Shown piece by piece: positions 19,849 to 28,235 of a DNA stretch of 64,000 nucleotides. The notes beneath the pieces are model-generated. The model ran no database searches. It saw only the letters and a list, made by a program, of their open reading frames with translations, and was not told the origin of the DNA. This DNA is from Arthrobacter sp. (GTDB taxonomy: Bacteria > Actinomycetota > Actinomycetes > Actinomycetales > Micrococcaceae): the NCBI GenBank assembly GCA_026393275.1, contig JAPLAM010000010.1, positions 62,001 through 126,000 of the forward strand, in the 5' to 3' direction. Each line of letters begins with the position of its first letter. Position 1 is the stretch's first letter. The position numbers were made by a program, and so were the translations under genes.

Positions 19849-21341
19849 CCGTCGGAATGAAGCTGACCGAGCGCTTGGTGCCGGCGTCGCGCGCAAGAGA
19901 GGTACCTGTCGTGGCGGCTGCGCAGGACGTGGATGAGGTCCGCCGGGTGGACGTGGTGGTTGTGGGATCCGGCGTCAGCGGTTCCGCCGCCGCCATGACG
20001 GCTGCCCGCCGCGGTGCCAAGGTGGCGCTGCTGGAGAAACAGGCCGCGTTCGGCGGGTCGGCCGCCCTCTCGGCGGGCATGTTCTGGACAGCACCCAGCG
20101 TCGACGCCTACCGGAAGCGGATTCCGCTAGGCAACGTGGATCTCGGAAGCCGCCTGGTGGGCGACTACGAGGAGGCGCTCGCGGAGCTGCGGGCCGCCGG
20201 CGTCCACGTGGCAGCGGAGCCGAAGCGGGGCATCATGACCTTCGGCATCGGCTACTCCACGGACATCCACGGCATCCTGGCCTGGTGCCGCGATCAGGTT
20301 CTCGGGGCCGGGGGAGAGGCCACCGCGGGCGTCGTTGTCACGGAGTTGCTGCGTGAGGACCACGCCGTTACGGGCGTTCTGGTGCGCACCGCGGACGGGC
20401 GCCGCGTCCAGTACGAGGCCAGCGCCGTCGTACTGGCCGGCGGCGGATTCCAGGGCGACCGCGCCGAACTGACGCGCTCAATCGGCCCCAACGCGGACCG
20501 GCTGGTGCTGCGTTCCAACCCCGGCAGCGTCGGCGACGGGCTGCGCCTGGCGCGGTCCGCCGGCGCGGGCGGGACGACGGCGATGAGCACCTTCTACGGG
20601 CACCTGCTGCCGTATCCGCTCCGCAGCTTCGACACCGAAAACTACCTGCCCTATTCGCAGTACTACTCCGGCTCCACGGTGCTGGTGAACCTCGAGGGCA
20701 AGCGCTTTGCGGACGAGACCGACGGCGACGAACTGCTCAACCAGGCCGTCACCTTCCAGTCGGAAGCCCGCGGAATCCTGATCTTCGACGAGTTCGTCCG
20801 CAGCACCGAAGTACTCGAAGAACCGTTCCCCGGCCTGGGCAGCATCGACCGCCTCGGCGTTGCCATCGACGCCGGCGCCCTGCACGCCAGCGCACCGAGC
20901 CTCCCTGAACTCGTCGACATCATCTCCGGCTGGGGCGTGGACCGCGATCACCTCACCCGCACCCTGGACCGCTACGCAGAAGTGGCCGGCGCCGGTGGCG
21001 GCACCGCCGACGGCATCGCGGTGGCCGCCACAGCGCGGGCGCCGCAAAGCGGCCCCTTCTACGCGGTCATGGTCCAGCCGTCCATCACCTTCACCTTCGG
21101 CGGCATCCGCACCAACGCCCGCGGCGAGGCCCTGGACCACGACGGCGGTGCGGTGCCCGGGCTGTTCGCCGCCGGCGCCGATATTGGCGGGCTGTCCAAC
21201 TACGGCTATGCCGGCGGCCTGGCCCCCGGCTATATCACCGGCCGCTGGGCCGGGACCTCGGCGGCCGAGCGGGCGGCCTCCTTCGTACCGAACACACGCA
21301 ACGCCGTCGGCGGTCGCGGCAGTGAAAGGAATGCACAGTGA
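19845..21341 (+). CDS. FAD-dependent dehydrogenase, same superfamily (2 of 3)
   Basis: 498 residues from the ATG at 19845 (ATGA overlap with the previous stop). Residues about 36-60 are VVVGSGVSGSAAAMTAARRG, followed by LEKQAAFGGSAALSAGMFW. The C-terminal FAD region is GLFAAGADIGGLSNYGYAGG. It has a 35-residue N-terminal extension lacking in gene 1. Sequence identity to its neighbours is limited to cofactor segments, so the three are old paralogues or separate recruits, not a fresh duplication. It overlaps the third gene by 4 bases. Confidence 0.87.
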   Translation: MTVGMKLTERLVPASRAREVPVVAAAQDVDEVRRVDVVVVGSGVSGSAAAMTAARRGAKVALLEKQAAFGGSAALSAGMFWTAPSVDAYRKRIPLGNVDLGSRLVGDYEEALAELRAAGVHVAAEPKRGIMTFGIGYSTDIHGILAWCRDQVLGAGGEATAGVVVTELLREDHAVTGVLVRTADGRRVQYEASAVVLAGGGFQGDRAELTRSIGPNADRLVLRSNPGSVGDGLRLARSAGAGGTTAMSTFYGHLLPYPLRSFDTENYLPYSQYYSGSTVLVNLEGKRFADETDGDELLNQAVTFQSEARGILIFDEFVRSTEVLEEPFPGLGSIDRLGVAIDAGALHASAPSLPELVDIISGWGVDRDHLTRTLDRYAEVAGAGGGTADGIAVAATARAPQSGPFYAVMVQPSITFTFGGIRTNARGEALDHDGGAVPGLFAAGADIGGLSNYGYAGGLAPGYITGRWAGTSAAERAASFVPNTRNAVGGRGSERNAQ

Positions 21342-22891
21342 GAACAACGACAGTGACTTCAACGGCAGACGTCCTGGTGATCGGCGGCGGCGGGTCCGGC
21401 ATGAGCGCCGCGATCTCCGCAGCCACCAGCGGAGCCACGGTGATTGTGCTGGAAAAATGCCCCAAGGTGGGCGGAAGCACCGCGATGTCCGTGGGCTCCT
21501 TCACCGCAGCCAACACCGCCTACCAGTACCGCGCCGGCGTCAATGACAGCATCGACCTGTTCGTCGAGGACATGAAGGTGGCCAACGGCGAATTCGAGGA
21601 GCGTGAAAACAAGGAACTCCGCAGGATCCTCGCCGAAAACGCCGGCTCCACAGTGGAATGGCTCGGCAGCATCGGTGTGCAGTTCCTGGGCCCCACCCCT
21701 GAACCGCCGTATGAGAAGCCGCGCATGCACAACGTCCTGCCGAACTCCGGCGCCTATGCCGAGGCGCTGTTGCGTGAGTGCAGGAAGCGCGGCGTGGTCA
21801 TCCACACCTCCATGCGCGTCGAGGAATTGCTGCGCAACGCCGACGGCGAGATCATCGGAGCGCGGGCCAGCGGCAGGGACTACTTTGGCCGCAAGGGTGT
21901 CATCCTGGCCACCGGCGACTACTCGGCATCCACCGAAATGAAGGCCAAGTACGTGGGGGAGGACGCGGCCAAGATTCCTCCGGTCAACCCCAACAACACC
22001 GGCGACGGCTTTGTCCTCGGAACCGAGGCCGGCGGGGTCATGATCCAGATGGACCGCCTTTACGAAGGACTGCGCTTTGCGCCCTCCAAGCGGGTGGACC
22101 CGATCAAGATGCTTCCGTCCCATCCGCTCGTTTCCAAGGCCATGCGCTTGGTGGTGGAGCGCCTGCCCCGGAAGGTCCTGGCCTACGTTATCCGAGGCGC
22201 GCTGACCAGCTGGGTTGGCCCCAACAACACCATGTACCGCGCCGGGGCCATCCTGGTGGGGCACGGCGGGAAACGCATTGCCAACGAGGATTCGGACAAG
22301 GGCATGGCCCGCGCCGCGGCGGCCGATGCGAAGAACACCGCGTACATGATCTTCGACGAGCGGGTCGCCAGGAAGTTCTCAGCCTGGCCCAATCCGGTGT
22401 CCACGTTCCCCGGCGTGGCCTACGCGTATGTTGATGACTACAAGCGGTACCGACCGGACGTCTACCACCGGGCGGACACGATCGAGGAACTGGCCGCCAG
22501 TACCGGATTGGATCCTGCGGTACTCGCGGCGAGCGTGGCGGATTGGAATGCCACGGTGAAGGCCGGAACCGACGGCGACTTTGGCCGCCAACACCTCGGC
22601 CAGGGCGTCACCGAAGGGCCGTTTTACGCGCTCGGCCCTATGAACGCCTTCATCACCCTGGCCGACGGCGGCTTGGCCGTGGATACCGGACTTCGGGTGA
22701 CCACCCCCGCCGGGGAGCCCATCCCCGGCCTGTGGGCCGCCGGATCAACCGGTCAGGGCGGGTTGCAGTTGCTCAACCACGGGCTGCACATCGGCTGGGC
22801 GATGGTTTCCGGACGCATCGCCGGGCGCAACGTAGCGCAGGCTCCGAGCCGGCAGGACCTTGCGGTCGCGGAGGGCGTTCCGGTCGGCTGA
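21338..22891 (+). CDS. FAD-dependent dehydrogenase, ketosteroid dehydrogenase-like (3 of 3)
   Basis: 517 residues from the GTG at 21338, overlapping the previous stop. FAD motif VLVIGGGGSGMSAAISAATSG and LEKCPKVGGSTAMSVGSF; the C-terminal segment GLWAAGSTGQGGLQLLNHGLH closes the cofactor site. Length and the HNVLPNSGAYAEALLRECRK substrate-domain start resemble 3-ketosteroid delta-dehydrogenase-like enzymes. It is the last gene of the operon. The convergent PadR gene ends 17 bases downstream, and I see no clear terminator in that gap. Confidence 0.87.
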   Translation: MRTTTVTSTADVLVIGGGGSGMSAAISAATSGATVIVLEKCPKVGGSTAMSVGSFTAANTAYQYRAGVNDSIDLFVEDMKVANGEFEERENKELRRILAENAGSTVEWLGSIGVQFLGPTPEPPYEKPRMHNVLPNSGAYAEALLRECRKRGVVIHTSMRVEELLRNADGEIIGARASGRDYFGRKGVILATGDYSASTEMKAKYVGEDAAKIPPVNPNNTGDGFVLGTEAGGVMIQMDRLYEGLRFAPSKRVDPIKMLPSHPLVSKAMRLVVERLPRKVLAYVIRGALTSWVGPNNTMYRAGAILVGHGGKRIANEDSDKGMARAAAADAKNTAYMIFDERVARKFSAWPNPVSTFPGVAYAYVDDYKRYRPDVYHRADTIEELAASTGLDPAVLAASVADWNATVKAGTDGDFGRQHLGQGVTEGPFYALGPMNAFITLADGGLAVDTGLRVTTPAGEPIPGLWAAGSTGQGGLQLLNHGLHIGWAMVSGRIAGRNVAQAPSRQDLAVAEGVPVG

Positions 22892-22907
22892 CTGTGGCCC
22901 GCCGCCG

Positions 22908-23513
22908 TTAGTCAGCGAGGATGTGGTAGAGCGCGCGGCGGGTTTCATCGATCTTTTCCATCGCGGCCGTGCGTTGTTCCTCCGTTGCTGAGAAGCGGAA
23001 CTGGTGGATGACACCCATCAGTTTGCCCACGCTCTGATGAAACGCCGGGCCGGATCCTTGGGGGTCCGTGTTCCAGGCGTTTTCCAGCTCTTCGGCGTGC
23101 TCGGTCACGTAGGCCTTGCCCGCGTCGGTGAGCGTGAACTCCGTGCGGCGGCCGTCGCCGGCAGGCGCGATGAGTTCCTCATCAACGAGCTGCTGGAGCG
23201 TGGGGTACACGGAGCCCGGGCTCGGCCGCCAGGCACCGGACGTCCTTTCGGCGATGGTCTTGATCAGGCCGTAGCCGTTGGAGGGTGCTTCGGCCAGGAG
23301 GGAAAGAATCGCCGAGCGGACGTCGCCCCTGTTGGCCCGGCGTGGGCCGCCGGGTCCAAACCCTGGACCGAAGCCCGGGCCGAAACCTGGCCCAAATCCG
23401 CGGCCTCCGCCGAACCCGCCGTGTCCGTGGGGTCCGCGGCGACCCCGGCCGCGACCAAATCGTCCCAGGGCGGGTCCGCCCTCTGTGAATTTATCGTCTT
23501 GAATGCCTTTCAT
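22908..23513 (-). CDS. PadR family regulator with glycine-rich N-terminus
   Basis: 201 residues from the ATG at 23513. The frame is open to 23795 but crosses the operator, so the upstream part is not coding. Residues about 15-60 are Gly/Arg/Phe/Pro-rich and include four tandem GFGP units. The winged HTH follows (RGDVRSAILSLLAEAPSNGY, then WRPSPGSVYPTLQQLVDEEL), then a C-terminal dimerisation helix. PadR proteins repress efflux or detoxification genes. No target other than its own promoter is next to it. The 30-bp symmetric site at 23570-23599 is the probable operator. Confidence 0.9.
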   Translation of the reverse strand: MKGIQDDKFTEGGPALGRFGRGRGRRGPHGHGGFGGGRGFGPGFGPGFGPGFGPGGPRRANRGDVRSAILSLLAEAPSNGYGLIKTIAERTSGAWRPSPGSVYPTLQQLVDEELIAPAGDGRRTEFTLTDAGKAYVTEHAEELENAWNTDPQGSGPAFHQSVGKLMGVIHQFRFSATEEQRTAAMEKIDETRRALYHILAD

Positions 23514-24145
23514 AACGGCATCGTCCTTCCGGATTGATTGTGTTGCTCTGATGATCACCGATCCTTCGGCGATACTTAACGATATATCGGTGAATATCGA
23601 CGGCCAAGGGTTTTGTGAACCCGCCTGTGCGACGCCAGGGCGCGGGGATGCGATCGGTCCCTGGCGTGGACGGTCCGCCGCACGGCGTGGTCCTGCCGCC
23701 GTGCGGCCAAAGTAATAGCCAATTTTCCGAACCGCGGCCGAATTTAAAACCACCCCTCCGAGTTCTGTGCACCGGAAGTTCTGCAGCGCGCGCAATTGTC
23801 GACTTGGCGTGAGGCTTGGAGGGCAAAGTCGGGCGCTGGGATCAACAAATTAATTTTGTTCCCGTAAATCCCGAGGTAACTAATGCCGGCTCTCTTCGTT
23901 ACATTATTGGCGGCGGCGTGAAACTCTTCCGATTTGGGCCTTCGCGCGAACCGCGCCCGGACGCAACCGCTGTGATCCGGGCCATGAGCCGCCAAGAAGC
24001 GGGGCTGAGACCCGACGCGGCGCGGGCACCGCTGCGGCATCGTGCACTTCTCGCGCCTTTATGGCGGTCTTTTTCGGAAACTGGCATAAAAAATATAAGT
24101 GTGTATGGTATTGGGTACACGCAAGCACAGAAAGGTGTGATTCTG
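23514..24145. other. 632-bp intergenic region
   Basis: Contains the PadR operator near its left end. The rest is more A/T-rich than the window as a whole, particularly at 23825-23890 and 24075-24125 (TAAAAAATATAAG). A frame on the plus strand spans 23816-24280, but only its last 44 codons look like protein. I see no other gene or RNA structure that I can support. Confidence 0.6.
23570..23599. promoter_or_regulatory. PadR operator, doubled palindrome
   Basis: The arrangement is CGATA-N5-CGATATATCG-N5-TATCG. The centre 23580-23589 is a perfect 10-bp palindrome, and outer half-sites at 23570-23574 and 23595-23599 are placed symmetrically five bases away. It lies 57 bases upstream of the padR-type start codon, which suggests autorepression. 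Confidence 0.7.
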
Positions 24146-24280
24146 TTGTCCGGTAAATCGCCTAAGAGCGGCAGTGCCAAAAAAACGGGAAAAACGATTC
24201 TCGAAAAGCGCGCCGAAAAAAAGGCTAGAAGCGAATCCAGCGACAGCCTGTTCGCAAAGCCGCGCAAAAACCAGCGCTAA
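24146..24280 (+). CDS. small lysine-rich protein
   Basis: 44 residues from a TTG at 24146, with AAAGGTG 8 bases upstream; a GTG at 24137 is an alternative. The sequence LSGKSPKSGSAKKTGKTIL then EKRAEKKARSE is highly basic and resembles short Lys/Arg-rich proteins common in Arthrobacter relatives. The frame is open leftwards to 23816, but that portion has irregular codon use and lies in an A/T-rich leader. Role unknown, possibly nucleic-acid binding. A GC-rich hairpin follows the stop. Confidence 0.55.
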   Translation: MSGKSPKSGSAKKTGKTILEKRAEKKARSESSDSLFAKPRKNQR

Positions 24281-24287
24281 ACAAGCC

Positions 24288-24331
24288 GCGGGCGGCCAGA
24301 TGCGAGACTCCTAGCCCCGTCGGCCGCCCGC
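24288..24331 (+). terminator. GC-rich hairpin after the small basic gene
   Basis: Perfect 10-bp arms GCGGGCGGCC (24288-24297) and GGCCGCCCGC (24322-24331) with a 24-base loop, no U-run. It starts 8 bases after the stop. Directly after it the 11-mer GCACCACTCCT occurs twice (24330-24340 and 24344-24354). Confidence 0.5.
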
Positions 24332-24408
24332 ACCACTCCTTCCGCACCACTCCTGACGTGCACCCCTGGAACCGCGAGCCCTTCGTTTCAGTCACAAGGA
24401 TAAGAACC

Positions 24409-24753
24409 ATGAACACCAGCTACAACGCCTTGATCGTTCCGGCCCAACTCACTCAACCCGTGCGCATCGAATGCGTGGACACCGCGGTGCTCAGCCTGCA
24501 GGAACTGGTGGCAGGGAACATCGAGTCCATCTCCGGCAGGAACTGGCACGCCTATCTGAACGACGAGGGATACCGTCTGCCGCAGAATGACCGGGCCGAG
24601 GTCCTTCTGCGTGAGGCAGGCGTCGCTCTGGATGACACCGTCAACGGCACGGCGGTGTTCCTTGGCCATGGACCACAGGGGGAAGAAGCCCACGCTCCCG
24701 TCCACCTCATCCGGCTGGCCGAACAGCTTTTCGATCTGCCGCTGGCAGCCTAG
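24409..24753 (+). CDS. DUF3846-like small protein
   Basis: 114 residues from the ATG at 24409 with AAGGAT 8 bases upstream; an upstream extension to 24358 lacks a site. The pattern ALIVPAQLTQPVRIE, LSLQELVAGNIESI, AYLNDEGYRLPQNDRAE and NGTAVFLGHG matches the DUF3846 layout, which is seen in actinobacterial, plasmid and phage genomes. No enzymatic motif. Function unknown. Confidence 0.72.
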   Translation: MNTSYNALIVPAQLTQPVRIECVDTAVLSLQELVAGNIESISGRNWHAYLNDEGYRLPQNDRAEVLLREAGVALDDTVNGTAVFLGHGPQGEEAHAPVHLIRLAEQLFDLPLAA

Positions 24754-24925
24754 TCCCGGGACCGTCGCCGGGCCTCTCCGAATCCGCCCGGTGACCTGCG
24801 GTGATGCCTGCCCGGCCGGAGCTCCCCGCCGGGCTACGATGGAGCCAACCAGTCGAATCTCGTCGCCGCCGTCGGGCGCTATCGGCGGTTTTTCGAACGG
24901 CTGGGTTAAAAGGATTGGTTGGCAG

Positions 24926-25741
24926 ATGGGCACTGGGGCAGCAGCGCGGAACAACGTCCAGGTGTTCGGGCCGGAAGACGGACCTGTCCTGGTATTCGCC
25001 CACGGCTTCGGCACCGATCAGAGCATGTGGGGCCGTCTCCTGCCCTGGTTCACCGACCGCTACCGGGTGGTCCTGCTGGATCATGTGGGCTCCGGCGGGT
25101 CAGACCAGTCAGCCTATGATTCGGCCGCCTACTCCAGCCTGGACACCTACGTAGATGACCTGATGGACGTCTGCGCAGAGCTCGGCCTGGAAGACGCCAC
25201 CCTCATCGGCCACAGCGTCGGAGCCATGATGGCCGTCAGCGCCGCCGTCCGGGATGACGGCCGCCGCTTCGGCCGCCTGATCCTGCTGACCGCGTCCCCC
25301 AGCTACCTGGACCACCCCGAGGACGGCTATGTTGGCGGGTTTACGCGGCAGGACCTCGACGACGTCTTCGAGTCCCTGGACGCCAATTACGTCGTCTGGG
25401 CCGAATCGATGGCCTCGGTCTACATGAATACGCCGCACGCGCCCGAACTCGAGCACGAAATTCAAGGCAGCTTCGGCCGGATCAGCCCCCGTATTGCCCG
25501 CGACTTCGCCCGGGTGGCCTTCCTGTCCGACGTGCGGCACCTGCTCGCCGACGTCACCCTCCCCGTGCTGGTCCTGCAAAGCACCGACGACGTCGTCACG
25601 CCGGACCATGTGGGCACCTACCTGCACGAGGAGCTCCCGGCCGGCACTCTGGTCCGGCTCGCGGCCACCGGCCACTTCCCGCAGAGCAGCGCGCCGGAGG
25701 AAACGGCCACCGCCATCCTCGAATTCCTCAAGCAGCCGTGA
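24926..25741 (+). CDS. RsbQ-like alpha/beta hydrolase (PAS-partner signalling hydrolase)
   Basis: 271 residues from the ATG at 24926 (B. subtilis RsbQ has 269). Close RsbQ pattern throughout: RNNVQVFGPEDGP, FAHGFGTDQSMWGRL, LLDHVGSGGSDQSAYD, IGHSVGAMM with nucleophile Ser98 (RsbQ Ser96), then QSTDDVV for the acid and ATGHFPQ for the His. This is the RsbQ/D14/KAI2 subfamily, whose bacterial member makes or senses a small hydrophobic ligand for the PAS domain of RsbP. Its TGA overlaps the GTG of a PAS-GGDEF gene by 4 bases, so the two are translationally coupled. The output here is a diguanylate cyclase, not a phosphatase. Confidence 0.9.
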   Translation: MGTGAAARNNVQVFGPEDGPVLVFAHGFGTDQSMWGRLLPWFTDRYRVVLLDHVGSGGSDQSAYDSAAYSSLDTYVDDLMDVCAELGLEDATLIGHSVGAMMAVSAAVRDDGRRFGRLILLTASPSYLDHPEDGYVGGFTRQDLDDVFESLDANYVVWAESMASVYMNTPHAPELEHEIQGSFGRISPRIARDFARVAFLSDVRHLLADVTLPVLVLQSTDDVVTPDHVGTYLHEELPAGTLVRLAATGHFPQSSAPEETATAILEFLKQP

Positions 25742-26715
25742 GCCAGGCGGCCACCGAAGCCCTCGACTACGGACAACTCTTCCACCAGGCGCCGGCTGGC
25801 TACGTCGTGGCCGGCACCGACGGCACCATCCTGGCCGCGAACGCCACGATTTGCGCCTGGACCGGCGCCGACGCCGGGGCCCTCGACGGCACGCGCGTGC
25901 TGGACCTCATGCCAGCCGGCGACCGGCTGATGTTCCGCACACACGCCGGGCCGAAGCTGGAACGCGACGGCCACCTAGCCGAACTGTCGCTCGAGCTGCT
26001 GGGGCCGGACGGCCAGCGGCAGCCGGTGCTGCTCTCGATCACCCGCACCCTGGACGGGCCGGAGCCGCGGGACCTGATGATCTTCTTCGCCGCCCCGGAG
26101 CGGCGGCGCTACGAGCGCGAACTGGCCGGCGCCTACCGGAAGCTCGAGGACGCCGAGGCGGAGCGCACGGTGCTGCTGCAGGAAGCGCGCCACCGGGCAC
26201 TGCATGACCCGTTGACCGGACTGCCGAACCGGCGGCAGCTGCAAGCGAGCCTGCTGGCCGCGCTCGCCCGCGCCGCTGGACAGCGGCACCGGGTGGGCCT
26301 GCTGTTCTGCGACGTCAATAACTTCAAGCAGGTGAACGACACCCTGGGCCACGCGGCCGGGGACGAAGTCCTGGAGCACGTAGCGCGGATGCTGGCCGCG
26401 GCGGTGCGCGGCGACGACCTGGTGGCGCGGTACAGCGGGGACGAGTTCGTGGTCCTGATCCCATGGCTGGCGCACTCGGAGGAGCTGGCGGCGGTGGCCG
26501 GCCGGGTTCGGGACTGCCTTGCCGGTGCCTTCACCGTCGCCGGGGCCGAACTGCGGCTGGGCATGTCCGTGGGCCTGGCGGAGACGGCCGTGCCGGCGGA
26601 TGCCGAGGCGGCCGACTATCCGGAACTGGCCAAGGCCCTGTTGTTTGCCGCCGACCAGGACATGTACCGGGTGAAGTCCGAAATGCACGGCGCCCCGTTG
26701 GCCAGCCTGCGCTGA
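25738..26715 (+). CDS. PAS-GGDEF diguanylate cyclase, partner of the RsbQ-like hydrolase
   Basis: 325 residues, GTG start overlapping the RsbQ-type gene. Residues about 10-120 form a PAS domain (LFHQAPAGYVVAGTDGTIL). A coiled coil (about 121-155) links to a GGDEF domain beginning HDPLTGLPNRRQL. The active-site signature is SGDEF (233-237), an accepted active variant. RGDD (224-227) five residues upstream is the RxxD product-inhibition site. Cytosolic, no membrane helix. It should make c-di-GMP in response to a ligand delivered to the PAS domain. Confidence 0.9.
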   Translation: MSQAATEALDYGQLFHQAPAGYVVAGTDGTILAANATICAWTGADAGALDGTRVLDLMPAGDRLMFRTHAGPKLERDGHLAELSLELLGPDGQRQPVLLSITRTLDGPEPRDLMIFFAAPERRRYERELAGAYRKLEDAEAERTVLLQEARHRALHDPLTGLPNRRQLQASLLAALARAAGQRHRVGLLFCDVNNFKQVNDTLGHAAGDEVLEHVARMLAAAVRGDDLVARYSGDEFVVLIPWLAHSEELAAVAGRVRDCLAGAFTVAGAELRLGMSVGLAETAVPADAEAADYPELAKALLFAADQDMYRVKSEMHGAPLASLR

Positions 26716-26768
26716 CCCGCTTCGGCTGACCCGCTTCGGCTGAGCCACCGCCGACTTGCGGAAACGCG

Positions 26769-26801
26769 ACGACGACGGCGGGAAGCTCCCGCCGTCGTCG
26801 T
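26769..26801. terminator. perfect GC-rich hairpin between convergent genes
   Basis: 15-bp perfect arms ACGACGACGGCGGGA (26769-26783) and TCCCGCCGTCGTCGT (26787-26801) with a 3-base loop. No U-run on either side. It lies between the PAS-GGDEF stop and the convergent small gene at 26824. The right arm recurs exactly at 63890-63904 in another hairpin. Confidence 0.6.
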
Positions 26802-26823
26802 GGTGTAGCTGGTGCAGGTGCTG

Positions 26824-27027
26824 CTAGGCGGAGGCCGAATCCAGGTTGGCCGCGCCGTGGTTCAGGCTGAGCGTGAAGGTGTTGGGGCCGCTGGCGTGGA
26901 CCGAGATGTTGGATTTCGGGGTGTTGTGCCGGACCGAGAGGTCGTGGACCAGGGCGTCGAGCTCGTGGTGCATCGTGGAGCGGTCCCAGAGCTTGTGGGT
27001 GACAGTGTGGGCAGATTCAAACGTCAT
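26824..27027 (-). CDS. small hypothetical protein
   Basis: 67 residues on the minus strand, with GAAGGAAC 8 bases before the ATG. It contains a long amphipathic helix (SAHTVTHKLWDRSTMHHELD) rich in His, then a polar strand-like tail. No signal peptide or known motif. It is a stand-alone transcription unit between two hairpins, convergent with the PAS-GGDEF gene. Confidence 0.65.
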   Translation of the reverse strand: MTFESAHTVTHKLWDRSTMHHELDALVHDLSVRHNTPKSNISVHASGPNTFTLSLNHGAANLDSASA

Positions 27028-27059
27028 TGTTTAGTGTTCCTTCGTCATTCCGGGTGTCC

Positions 27060-27093
27060 GGCAGGGGGCGTCGGTGCCCTTTCCTGCCTTTTT
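27060..27093 (+). terminator. plus-strand terminator-like hairpin
   Basis: GGCAGG-GGGC-loop-GCCC-TTT-CCTGCC followed by TTTTT (27089-27093). It is oriented to stop plus-strand transcripts. The only plus-strand gene upstream ends at 26715, so readthrough past the hairpin at 26769 would be antisense to the small minus-strand gene until here. Confidence 0.5.
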
Positions 27094-27182
27094 ATGATGC
27101 ACAGCGCCTGGTGAGTCGCTCAAGCCAGATGGCGAATATTGCGGGTGAGACTCATCACAGCCGCACCCGGCGGGCGAGGGAT

Positions 27183-28187
27183 TCAGACGTCGATGGTGAC
27201 GACGGCGCGTCCTCCCGCAGGGTCCTTCCGCGCCCCGGTCCCGGAGCTGACGGCCCGGGAGACGCAGCAGCACATCTTCGCCGCGGCGTGCTGCTGGCGT
27301 TCGCTGTAGAACACGTCGCGGTGGTCAACCGCGCCCTCGAGACCCAGCAGCCGCACTTCACAAAGACCGCATTCGCCCTTGCGGCAGTCGAACATCATGT
27401 CGACTCCCGCGCCCTCCAGGGCTTCCAGCATGGACTCGCCGGATCCAACGGTGGTCTCCACGCCCAGACGCGGGACGCGGACGACAAATTCCTCCGGGTC
27501 AAACCAGCCGCTGTTGCCGAACGTCTCGTACCGCAGGTTGGGGACGCTCAACCCGCGTGCGTCCCAGCCGCGCTTCACCGCATCCATCAGCCGGATCGGC
27601 CCGCACATGTAGAGCTCCGTGTCCGCGTCCACCCCGGCCAGCAACGCGTCGACCTTGAGCGCCGTGCCTTCGTCATCGACGTGCACGTGGAGCGCGTCAC
27701 CGTGGAGCGCTTCAAGCTGCGGCAGGTAGGCCATGGCGGCACGGCTGCGTCCGGCGTAAACGAGGGTGTAGTCCGCCTTGATGTTGCGCAGCACGCGGGC
27801 CATGTTGAGCATTGCGGTGATGCCGATGCCGCCGGCCAGCAGCACGTAGCGCGGGGCGCCCACCCGGAGCGGAAAGTTCTGCAGCGGCTGGGTGATCTCC
27901 AGCTGGTCCCCGACGTTCAGGCCCTGCATGAAGACGGAACCGCCCCGGGACTGCGGTGCCCGGAAGACGCTGATGGCCACGCGCAGGCCGTCCTCGCTGG
28001 AATCCACCACGGAGTAAGAGCGCCGTTGGCGTTCCCCGTTGATCGTGACCATGACGTCGATGTGCGAGCCGGGCTCCGCCTTCTTCGGTTGCGACTGGGA
28101 CAGGACCAGCCGCCGGGTTTCGGCGGTGACGGCTTCCGTCTCGACCACGGTTCCGGTCTGCCAGACCTCTATGTTGCTTGCTGCCAT
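27183..28187 (-). CDS. vanB: vanillate demethylase reductase-type oxidoreductase (PDR/VanB family)
   Basis: 334 residues. N-terminal flavin-binding beta barrel (RRSYSVVDS), central NAD domain (LLAGGIGITAMLNMAR and MCGPIRLMDAV), C-terminal plant-type [2Fe-2S] domain with the CRKGECGLC ligand set plus a later Cys. This domain order (reductase first, ferredoxin last) is the phthalate dioxygenase reductase/VanB class. It passes electrons from NADH to the Rieske oxygenase encoded directly upstream on the same strand (48-base gap). Confidence 0.88.
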   Translation of the reverse strand: MAASNIEVWQTGTVVETEAVTAETRRLVLSQSQPKKAEPGSHIDVMVTINGERQRRSYSVVDSSEDGLRVAISVFRAPQSRGGSVFMQGLNVGDQLEITQPLQNFPLRVGAPRYVLLAGGIGITAMLNMARVLRNIKADYTLVYAGRSRAAMAYLPQLEALHGDALHVHVDDEGTALKVDALLAGVDADTELYMCGPIRLMDAVKRGWDARGLSVPNLRYETFGNSGWFDPEEFVVRVPRLGVETTVGSGESMLEALEGAGVDMMFDCRKGECGLCEVRLLGLEGAVDHRDVFYSERQQHAAAKMCCCVSRAVSSGTGARKDPAGGRAVVTIDV

Positions 28188-28235
28188 GACAATTCTTCTA
28201 ACTTCTCGCGGGCTGGGCTGGGTGGTTTGGGGCGG

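Noticed and set aside
15601..22911. Possibility that the three flavoproteins are recent gene duplicates
   Set aside because: Apart from cofactor-binding segments the proteins differ in length, extension and sequence, and no long DNA repeats join them.
23816..24145. Upstream part of the open frame leading into the small lysine-rich gene
   Set aside because: It covers an A/T-rich leader, has irregular codon use and no ribosome site at its ATG; only the last 44 codons look like protein.
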